From Sipunculus nudus (Eukaryota > Annelida > Sipuncula > Golfingiida > Sipunculidae), in NCBI GenBank assembly GCA_026874595.1, contig CM049321.1:25099479-25163478 (forward strand): DNA of 64,000 bases. The letters run 5' to 3'. How positions within the stretch are numbered: the stretch's first letter is position 1; the number at the start of each line of letters is the position of its first letter. The translations under genes and the position numbers were made by a program. Positions 22,884-33,700 of this stretch are shown one piece after another. The notes under the pieces were generated by a model that worked only from the letters and a program-made list of their open reading frames with translations, was not told the origin of the DNA and did no database searches.

Positions 22884-24087
22884 GTATCCTAGTTACTCTA
22901 TCAATAATTATTGTTCATGTTATCCATGGACTTTTACAACGTAGTTAATCAGCTGAAATATGTATGACATTCTAAAAAAATACATTCCTTACATGTAATT
23001 CAATTTATGAAAAAGTAGTTTCTTAATGTTATTTTAATTGGTTTGATCTGGAACCACTATTCCTTTTGGAATCCTTTATCAATGTAAAGGTCACATTTTG
23101 CGTAAGGGGGTTCCAGCTGGAACCTGTGACTTCACCAGAAGTCACGTGCTAAGGATTCGCGTGCGAGGTTCTTCAGAAATAAAAGTCGTCACCCGGATAA
23201 ACTGAACTAAAGATTGCACGCATAAAAAATGGTGTCCTGTTTACTCATATGACAAGGGACCCTCTCATGTCTCAGTCCTCTTTACGTGCCTAGACATATA
23301 ATAAAGGACCCTTACACGCAGTGATCAAATACTTGATTCAATATCTTCTTTACTATACACAGTTTCAGCTGGATCGTATGAAACGAAGGGTCGCATAGTG
23401 TAGGGACTCTTTAGGACTGAGACGCACTCAGGAACAGGATACACGATATTTTCCAGAGGGAAGTCGGGTCACAGGGTTACCAAGGCCACACCATATATAT
23501 ATAGATATACCCCACATTTAATAAAGCGTAATTGAATAAATGCCGACATTTAGAGCAATGGTCTCTTATGAAATAATAGGTAATTCAACTTCCTGTTTGT
23601 TCCCACTTCATCGACCTCTTATGTATGACATTAAGACTGTGGTCTATGCACGCGAGTTGCTCGTCTGACTAGCTGTCACTCATAACGAGACGTTACAACA
23701 TTTGCTCTGTGCACTACTCTCTGGGCTGGTATCCGTTTTTTCTAGCAACGGATACATGGCTACGATAAAATAGTCTTAATGTCATAAGATGTCGATGGAT
23801 CGGGAACGCAGAGGGAACATTTTAAGTGGTTGTGATTATTTATAACATATTAAATTAGCAGTAAGGTTTATGGCTTCAAACCTAGTAATATATCACCAGC
23901 TAAATTATTTTTACATACTCGAATTAGGTGAAACAGCAGAACGGCATACTGACACATAAATTCCACGGGCAGTGTTCCTAATCATTTCTTTGCAGCTAAT
24001 AATAACCCATGCATAAACATCAGTTCCTCACTTCTTGCTGCGCGAAATCAAGGTGTCAAGGCACACAGCTCGCATGCTTAAATCAAG
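22881..24087 (+). promoter_or_regulatory. First copy of the P450 promoter region (unit B)
   Basis: Homologous to the second copy at about 24540-25821 and to 58440-59527 in unit C. It holds the 16-bp palindrome GGTTCCAGCTGGAACC (23109-23124), an E-box CACGTG (23143-23148) and TCGCGTG (23157-23163), which fits the TNGCGTG core bound by AhR/ARNT-type bHLH-PAS factors. Transcriptional use is inference. Confidence 0.45.
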
Positions 24088-24138
24088 ATGTTGTTTGTGT
24101 GGAGCATTCTGGCCTTAGCAGTCCTACTGCTGACCTAC
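24088..24138 (+). pseudogene. Truncated P450 exon 1 copy (17 codons)
   Basis: ATG TTG TTT GTG opens a frame encoding [17 protein letters not shown], matching the signal anchor of gene B exon 1. It then breaks into a second copy of the 5' leader ('ctattaatcatcc', 'ggctttttgctgcgcc'). It cannot encode a P450, but the anchor fragment is open. Confidence 0.85.
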
Positions 24139-25242
24139 TGCTATTAATCATCCATGTATTATCATCAGGTGCAGGCTTTTTGCTGCGCCAAATCGTGGTA
24201 TAAAGGCATTACTATTGTAAGGATTACTGATTACTTAGTTTAAATGATCTAATGTTTAATTTTAGCTTACAAGCAACTAACCTTAAGTTCAGGTTTATAT
24301 CTAGGCATTTTTAAAGCAGCATTTAAATACAATAATCATTTTGTTCCGACGAATTCATCATCGCATGCATGTTTTGTCCTTTCCACTTTTGTTTAAAGTT
24401 GATCATATATTTTATCCCAAAATTTCTTTTTCCGCTTCATAATTTTAAGAGATAGAGAAGGTAAGAGTAAGAGATAGAGAAGGTAAGAGTAAGAGATAGA
24501 AGAGGTATCGTGGTTTCCACACTCTGAACATTATATCGCTGAAATGGTTTAGCTGGTGTTAGGGATATTCTAGATTTGGTGAATGTTTCTCAATACATAG
24601 TAATTTTTTTAGTTGTCTCTGGACATTTTACAACGGAGTGAACTGAAATATATGTTATTGTGATAATAAAACCAGATTCTTACATGTTATTAATGTAAGA
24701 AATAGGGGTTTTCTGAATGCTATTTTAAGAACGCACAGGATTAGATCTGGAACCATGATTCCTTATTGAACCGATATCAATGTAAAGGTTCCACTTAGCG
24801 CCTGGAGAGTTTTGTGTTTTTAGGTTCCTAACTGGAACCTTTGATGTTACCAGAAGTCACGTGCTTAGGATTCAGGTGCGAGGTTAATCGAAAAAAATAG
24901 TTTTCACCAGACACACTGAACTAGATCGAAATGATTGCACGCATAAAAATAATGGTGTCATGTGATCGTCATGTGACCCACGACTGGTCCTACTCAGGTC
25001 TCACTCTGCTTCACAGTATTACGTGCGAATCCTACTTCAAAGCCCGAAGACATTAAGTACCTGTGTACGCAGTGATCAAATTACTATATTCCATTTATTT
25101 TCCTTACCAAACACAGGTTCAGCAGGATCGTATGAATCGCAGGATCGGATAGCGTGGGGACCCCACTTAAGATAGATAATTCAGGCACATATACACGATA
25201 TATTTCCGGGAGGAAGTTCGGTCAGAGGATGTCTAGGGCCAG

Positions 25243-25302
<60 letters not shown>

Positions 25303-25821
25303 TACCGCACGTTTAATAAAGAGGCGTAGTCGAACGAATGCCCGCACTCAAGGCACCGTACTATTAAAAGATAAGAGGTCATTCAACTTCCACTTTGTCC
25401 CGTTTCATGTAACAACATATGCTCTTTGCACTCCTCGCTGTGCTGGTATCCGTTTTTTTGGCAACGGTTAAAATAGTCTTAATATCATAAGAGCTCGATG
25501 GTTCGGGAGCGCAGAGGAAGCATATGAAGCGGTCGTTGTGAATAACAACATGTTAAACCACCAGTCAGGTTTATGGCTTCAAAATTAGTAATATATCACC
25601 GGCTAAATAATGTTCACATATATCACATTCAATTTTCACTGGAATTAGGTGAAACATAAAACCTTGGCATACTGGCTCATAATACAAATTAAACAGTGTT
25701 GTGTCACAGCTGTGTTCAAAATCATTTCTTTGCAGCTATTAATCATCCATGTATAAACATCAGGCGCAGGCTTTTTGCTGCGCCGTATCATTGTATCAAG
25801 GCACACAGCTCGCATGTATGA
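24139..25821 (+). promoter_or_regulatory. Second promoter copy and 5' leader of P450 gene B
   Basis: The palindrome is here interrupted (GGTTCC...GGAACC, 24823-24839). The E-box CACGTG is kept (24858-24863), but the AhR-type core is lost (TCAGGTGCG). A TA microsatellite occupies about 25247-25298. A good acceptor-like site, 'tttctttgcag', ends at 25736, so the leader may be spliced. GGCGCAG (25763-25769) and CTGCGCC (25778-25784) form a 7-bp hairpin 37 nt before the ATG. No clear TATA box is seen. Confidence 0.5.
25247..25298. repeat. (TA)n microsatellite in the gene B upstream region
   Basis: A pure TA run of about 26 units. The first promoter copy has only a short interrupted version near 23495-23510. 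Confidence 0.95.
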
Positions 25822-26149
25822 ATGAAGATGTTGTCGGTGTGGAGCGTTCTGGCCTTAGCAGTACTGCTGCTGACCACTTGGTGGTACTTCAGCCGCCCCC
25901 GGAATCTCCCTCCGGGGTTACCGATGTTGCCTATCATCGGTTCCCTTCCCTTCCTCACGGGAGATATTCGTAAACGTCTGACAGGGCTGAAGGACTCGTA
26001 CGGGGAGGTGTCATCAGTTTACCTCGGAGAAAGTTTGGTCGTTGTATTGAATGGACTTAACGTGATCACAGAAACATTTGGAAGGCGAGGGCATTTGTTT
26101 TCTGATCGTCCGAGTTCTTACTTTCGGGATACTGTCGCCGATAAAAAAG
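25822..26149 (+). CDS. P450 gene B, exon 1
   Basis: ATG AAG ATG TTG: either of the first two ATGs could initiate, and the first is used here. It encodes the anchor, the hinge and the A-helix/beta-1 region to DTVADKK, and ends in phase 1 at G|GTATTA. Confidence 0.92.
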
Positions 26150-27661
26150 GTATTAATTTCCAAATATGTCTGTGTCTGTTTTTTGCACATATAAAAATCT
26201 TTACTTTGTGTTAGCTTTGGGAGTATTTTCACATCCAATCAGGTTAGACATTCATTATATAGTGGCAACACTGTTAAGCAGACTGGACGATATTTCCGTT
26301 CGTACAGGAAAATAAATTTATCATTCATTACGTTTCTCCCTAGGGAGAGACTTATAGGTATTGATGAATTTTAAATTATATCAATATTTTGTTTTTGATT
26401 ACATAATTGTTTTGTGGGTGGACTCTATGAGGCAAACCATCGAATGCCTTTTTTTTCCCTTTTTGTATTTGTCTTTGGCCAGAGTTTGCTCTAGATCGCA
26501 AATATGGCTGATTTTCAACGGCTGTGTTTTTAACAAAACATTTAATTCTAGATTACAGAGGCAGTGGGTATTTATTTTATTTTGTAAAAATATTTATTTT
26601 ATGGTTTTACACTAAAAAACTAAAGATAGTATAACCACAAAACTTTTTTTACCCAAAATTGATATAGAAATAAACACATACACCGATATAAGCCTCGCCT
26701 TGATAAAGAACAATTAAATGTTACTGTATCATTCAAATATTACAACGTTAACAGCATGATCATTAATATTCTGTTTTCAGGCCTCTCTTTTACTAAATAA
26801 TTTTATTTTGTAAAAATATTTATTTCATGGTTTTACACTAAAATACTAAAGATAGTACAACCACCAAACCTTTTGACCCAACACTGATAGAAATAAACAC
26901 ATACACCGATAAAAGCCTTGCCTTAAATAAGAACAATTAAATCTTGTGGTATCATTGAATTACTACAACGCTGACAGCTTGATTATTAAAATTCTGTTTT
27001 CAGGTCTAGGTTTCACTAATGGGGTAACCTGGAAAGCCATCAGGCGATTTTCCTTGCAAGCTCTGAGGGATTTCGGCATGGGCAAACCAGTCATGGAAGA
27101 GAAAATGATGGAGGAAATTAACACATGCGTGAAGAAACTATCTGAATACAAAGATAAATCTGTTGATATGGAAAACCTTATCAGCAATGCGACGGCAAAT
27201 GTTGCTTGCTCTATCATCCTAGGCAGGACATTTGCTTATGGAGACCCTAAATTTGTTAAATATCGTGATCACGTGAGGGGTTTGAATCATGCAGCCAAGG
27301 CATCAGGTATTTTAACAGCTTTCCCATGGCTGAAGTATTTTCCATGGGACCTGTTTGGCTTTCAGACAGGAAGATATCATAACCTTGGTCTCCTGTCAAT
27401 ACACAGGGAAATTATAAGAGAACACAAGGAAACGAGATCAGCTAATGAACAGCGCGATGTCCTCGATGTGTTTGCTGACCGACTTTCCCAGATAGAGATG
27501 GACCCGAACCCTCCGTTTACAGGTAAAGGCTGTTATATATTGTTACGTAAAGATTTTGTTTTGGGGAAATATTGGGATGATCCGGAATTCGAACCCATTC
27601 CGACGTCTGGCGTCCAAACCGCTGCGCTAGATTAGCAAGCTCTACTAGCTTTTATGTGCAC

Positions 27662-27709
<48 letters not shown>

Positions 27710-30700
27710 TAAAAAGAAAGGCTACAACATCTCAATAGTGCCTCACGCTCTGAGGGTTGGGTACGAAGCTAATCGTTCATGAAATGCCGGTAAAAAGTTT
27801 TTTTCTCTACAACATAGATATGCTCTTGTTACCCACTGAGCACTCAGCCATCAGTTTTTGCTAACAATGATGACTATAAAACTGAATATTTATATATATA
27901 TATAAATTTATGCCTTTTTATCTTTGTCACGGAACTCCCCCTGGCCATGCTTCTGAAATCCATTTCTCAAAATGCATCGTCTTTTTCGGGAATCATGCTG
28001 GTGACCCACCCTCCGGAGGGTCATATTGTTTTGTTAAGGTCCACTGCCCCGTCTACCAGAAATCACGCAGTGCATCCAGCATCACATGTTGTATATGAAA
28101 CGAAATTAAACTTGTCTTCAATACAAAAATAATTGACGGGTTATAAGTTAGTGTAATAAATGAAATGTCAATAAAAGCAGAGAGCAAAACTTTTAAACAA
28201 GCTCGCAGGAAGGGTTTTTGGTGATTATGATGGTAAGTTATATCATAACTAACTGGAATTTATCGTCATTTGATAGAGTTTTTTTAATATTTTTTTTTAA
28301 TTGTAGAGGCAGACCTAGTGCAAGCGACTGTGGAACTGGCTAGTGCTGGATTAGGAACAACAGCGAGCACTCTTCGTTGGTGTGTCCTGTTCCTGGCGAA
28401 ACACCCAGAAATCCAGAGAGAACTACAGATGGAAGTTGACGAAGTCCTAGGTACAGAAGGATCTCCAAGATACTGCATGCGACATAAACTGCCTAAAGTT
28501 GAGGCTTTCATACACGAGGTATGTCTTTACAGGCAGAAAAACCAGATCAAGAAAATGATCGGTATGGAATATGTTAAAATTTTGACAATCATAATAACGA
28601 TTTATTTATTTAAAGCGTCTATCCCCAAATTGTGCTCTATATCATCATTCAAAATACAATGAGATAATTATTAAATAAAGTAAGTTACACAGTTTAAGTT
28701 GAAGAGATAGTATTTCTTTTTTAAATAATTTTACAAAAAGTATCTTTAGTCATTAGAAAAAATACTCAGTTCATCACGGTGTATGTTATTTTTTTAACAA
28801 GAAAGTCTTATGATTCTACATTAAAGTGACTAGATTTTCAGTTCTTCTGAGTTCGACGCTGAAGGCCATGTAAGCAATTAATGATGACTTTGTTTTGGCA
28901 CATGAAAGAATTCCTGATTTCCAGATCTCAGGTTACGATTTGGCACATATGACTGGATCAGGTCTTATTTTAATAATGTCTGTTCATTATATAAAATACT
29001 ACGGCGTAACCATCCCTGATAAACCGTAATATTTATAGTTGCAGAAACATAACATACAACGAGATCTTTATAGGGTTGAATACATTACCAGTTGACTTTA
29101 AATTTGGCGGCTCGTCTGCACTATTTTTATTAAACAAGTTTTCCATTTTAAAATAATCATTGATCATGGCATAACATTATAATAACATAATTATATTGTT
29201 TAACATGCAAAAATAATATAAAAAGGCAAATTTTACTATTTTTATTTGTTTTCTTGACAGTAATGCTAGCGAAATAGAGGGACATGTCGTTAGTAATTGC
29301 ATTAACATACAGCAATACCACAGAACTAATGGGAAATGTCGTCGGTAACTACATAAACGTTAAGAAATACTACATGATTAAAGAGAAATGACGTAGTTAT
29401 TACATAAACATACACAAATAATCCAGAGGACTAGAGGAACATGTGAGTAATAACATAAATATACAGAAATTCTGTAGAGAATTTTAAAGAAATGTTGTTA
29501 GTTACATAATCATACAGAAATAATAGAGAACTAGAGGGACATGTCATTAGCAATTACATACACATACATAAATACTAAAGGATCAGAGGGATATGTCATT
29601 AGTAATTACATAAACATATGATAATACTAAAAGACTAGAGGGACTTGTCGATATCAATTACATAAACAAGGAGAAATACTAGAGGCAAGAGGGACATGTC
29701 GTTAGTTATTACATACACATACATAAATACTAAAGGATCAGAGGGACATGTCATTAGTAATTACATAAACATATGGGAATACTAAAAGACTAGAGGGACT
29801 TGTCGATATCAATTACATAAACAAAGAGAAATACTAGAGGACAAGAGGGACATGTCGTTAGTTATCAAATAAACATAGAGAAATACTAGAGGACAAAGGG
29901 ACATGTCATTAGTAAGTAATTACATACACATACATCAATATTAAAGGATCAGAGGGACATGTCATTAATAATTACATAAACATATAGGAATACTAAAGGA
30001 CAAGAAGGACATGTCGTTAGTTATTTGTGATGTATGTCCGTACGCGATGGCAGGGCACTCACGGAAGGACCTTAGAACCATTGACCCAGGAACAACAGGA
30101 ACGCGTTGACCCGTGTCGCTTACAGTCATCTATTGAACTCCGGCAACAACAAATAAACGGACAAAGAGAACGTTTTCATTCATTCATTAACAGCGGTTAA
30201 ACAACCTGAACTGGAATTTAAAAGTGGATCGATCGATATTGCGTTAAGGTCCACACACACTATAAATACCCTTCATTTATAGATTTTGAATTGGGCTGCA
30301 AACAAGAACTGATATCCAGGGATATCCAGGCCTGATGATGTGTAGTCTCCATGTGATAAGGCGGAGACATTTTGGACGTTTTGGACTTTATTATGGCTGT
30401 GCACGGATTATGAACTGAACTTTCGTTATGACTCCTCAGAGCAACCCCGGAGACATTTTTATTTCGTCGAACCAGCACCAGTGACTTTGATTTACAGCAG
30501 ATAAGTATTTCTTCATTTTGTAACGCCCCAAGATTTAGTTATTATGTGTTAGAGCCTTTGTGTTCATGTCTTGTATATATTGTAAATAATGTTTGTTTAA
30601 ATAATTATATATATTTTGTACTATATTTGTGAGTCAGTTTTTCATTTAACATCTTCGTTGTGTGAGTGGAACTCGGGGATGTTTTGTGCTACACGCAACA

Positions 30701-33700
30701 TAAAATGGGGGCTCGTCCGCTTGCTTTTCTCTTTTTGGCTCGTTTTCTTTAGGGGTATGAATTGGGGTTATTTCTACATTTTTCAAATCATTTTTCTATT
30801 TTGAGTATTGATTCAAATATCATAGTTTCATTTTTGATGTGAATTTCTAAAGTAAGAAAGACTCACAGTAAACATTAGTAACATTGTAGTAGATTGTATA
30901 GTCATATATTTTTTAGAAATAAGTATTTCATATAGTACAATATTGGTTATTTTATATTTTTATATGACAAACTCATAAAAAACTCAAAATGGATATTGAT
31001 AAATTTATAGTAAATCCCACTACGCAGGTCTTAGACCAAATGAAAAAAGTTGAGTTATTGGAAACTTGTAACAAATTAAATATAGAAGGAAAACAGTCAA
31101 TGAGAAAATCAGAATTAAAAAGGAGAATTGTAGATCATCTTGTGGATAATGATCTGTTTGAGGATTCCGTTTTGGGATTGTACCCTCCAAAACCACAAAA
31201 AGGTGCTGATTCTGGTCAATATGAATATAAATTTAAATTAAAAGAATTAGAAATAAATAGAGAACTACAAATGGCTAAATAAGGCTAGAGTAATGAAAGA
31301 ACTAGAGTTAAAAGAACTAGAACTTAAACTAAAATTTGATGAGGATAAAAAAGAAAATTCTGCGACGGGTGGAATTTTAGACCCTAACAGATATATCAGA
31401 TTAGTTCCCTCATTCAATGAAAAAGAAGTAGATAAATTCTTTCTACACTTTGAGAAAATCGCTAAAAATCTTAGGTGGCCAATAGAGTTGTGGCCTATTC
31501 TGGCACAAAGTGTATTCACTGGAAAAGCCCAAGAAATATATTCTTCTTTATCTGTAGAAGAATGTTCAAATTATGATTCTCTCAAATATGCTATTCTTCA
31601 TGCATATGAATTAGTGCCTGAAGCTTACAGACAAAGGTTTCGAAATTTACGGAGAACATATGCTCAAACTCATGTTGAATTTGCTCATGAGAAAGAGGTA
31701 CTTTTTGAGAAATGGTGTGACTCAAAAACCGTGAATTCAGATTATGAGAAATTAACACAACTGATATTAGTTGAAGAGTTTAAGAAATGTATTAGAGATG
31801 ATATTAAGACATATTTAGATGAGAAGGAAGTAACTAGGTTACAACAAGCGGCAAAATTTGCCGATGAATTTGCTTTGACTCATAAGAGTAAATTTGATAA
31901 ATCAAGAGAAGATGGTTTTCAAAGACCAAGAAATGTAAATGGTAGTGACAAAAATGGGAGTCCACCTTGACCCAGAAAAGAATTTTCTGAGGGTTAAAAG
32001 GGTGAGACAAGTGAAAAACCCAGATTGAGGACTGGACCTATCTGTTATTATTGTAAGAAACCAGGACATGTTATGGCTACGTGTCTGAGTCTCAAAAAGA
32101 ATAAAGAGACAAGTCTTAAGGAAACGTCACCAAATGCACTTGTGAATACATACGAGGGCTTGCTTTGTGAACCTCCATCAGGGACAGTAGGTTTAAAGGA
32201 TCCTGTCATTGTGGGAAAGAATAATGACTCTCAGGCTATTCGTAAAGAATTTAAGCCTTTTGTGTCAGAGGGTTTTGTATCTTAAAAAGGGACAGTATTG
32301 AACCCGTACCAATCAAAATTCTAAGAGACACTGGAGCGTCTCAGTCTCTATTGTTAGAAAGTGAATTACCTTTCTCTGATGAAATGGCAACCGGAGAAAT
32401 TGTATTGGCTCAGGGTATTGAAGGTTCTATTGTTACAGTACCTTTGCACGAAATTATTTTAAAGTCAGGGTTGGCGTCAGGTCCTGTTAAGGTCGGAATT
32501 TTGCCTAGCTTACCCGTAAAGGGAGTGTCTTTATTATTGGGGAATGATTTGGCGGGAGGAAATGTGACGGCTTATCCTTGTATGGTTTCTAAGCCGAGTA
32601 CTGACATTGTTGATAAGGCGGAACATGAAGAAATATTTCCGGCCTGTGCGGTCACTCGAGTGATGGCTAAAAAAGCCGATATGGTGGCCGGGAGAGTCAC
32701 CAATAATATGGCCGTGGACAATAGTTCCACTGTTAAGGCCAATGATATGGCTGTGACGAGAGATGTCACTGGTAAAGACAATTATACGGCCGTGGACAAA
32801 GGTTCCACTGTTAAGGCCGCACCTAGGGCTATTGATAGCACCATTACGGCTGTGGATGGGAATTCCACTGTTAAAGTCGATATTAAGGTGGACGTAGATT
32901 CCAATGAGGAAAAAGCCAATACGGCTATGGTTCATAGGACCAAAAATGATGATAATACGCCTACTGATATTAAAGCAGATAGAAATATTGTAGATGATGA
33001 TATGATAGATTTATCACAAACATTCATGAATGTCACTAACCATGATAATGACCAACCAGCGCTTTCTCGTTCTCAATATGAGAAAAGAGCTGAGAAAATA
33101 TCGGATGAGACTTTTCCTTTAGGGAATAGGGATAATCTTTTGAAAGAACAAAAGAATGATACAGGTCTTGCACATTTATATGTTTTGGTATTACCGAGTG
33201 AAGAGTTAGACAAGGTATCATCAGGTTATTTCATACTAAATGATATTTTGATGAGAAAATGGAAACCTAAAGATATTCCCTCAACAGAGGACTGGGCTAC
33301 AGTAAATCAGATTGTGATTCCTGAAGTGTATAGATCAGAAATAATGAAGATAGCCCATGAATCACCTTTGTCAGGACATTTTGGTGTAAACAAGACTAAA
33401 GAAAGGATTCTAAGGCATTTCTTTTGGCCAAGAATGAATCAAGATATAGCTAGGTTTTGTAAAACTTGTCATACTTGTCAAATGGTAGGAAAATACAATC
33501 ATGATTCACCAAAAGCTCCATTACAACCAATTCCAGTCATGGAAGAAGCCATGTCTAAAATTATTATAGACTGTGTTGGTCCAATGTCAAAAACTAAAAA
33601 TGGAAATCAATATTTGTTGACCATCATGTGTACTGCAACAAGATTTCCAGAGGCCATTCCTTTGAGAAATATCAAAACCAAAACTATCACTAAAGCTTTG

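Larger units (their letters stand above)
27523..28306 (+). other. Intron 2 of gene B
   Basis: 784 bp. It contains a tRNA-like relic (27584-27629), an AT tract (27666-27706) and a segment (about 27910-28100) that is open on the plus strand for about 60 codons here and in unit C. That open frame ('[13 protein letters not shown]') has many substitutions and no domain I recognise; it is more likely a dispersed-repeat fragment than an exon. Confidence 0.75.

Noticed and set aside
25154-25471. 105-codon ORF upstream of gene B
   Set aside because: Its middle is a translated TA microsatellite, and the equivalent region in the other promoter copies is not open.
27910-28098. Possible extra exon in intron 2, open in both units (also 61385-61573)
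   Set aside because: Gene B splices cleanly from exon 2 to exon 3 without it, the phases would not fit, substitutions look neutral and no P450 segment is missing.
30344-30368. CTGATGA-like text in the Gmr1-2 LTR as a second hammerhead
   Set aside because: There is no GAAA strand or stem III; only a simple GTCTCC/GGAGAC hairpin follows.
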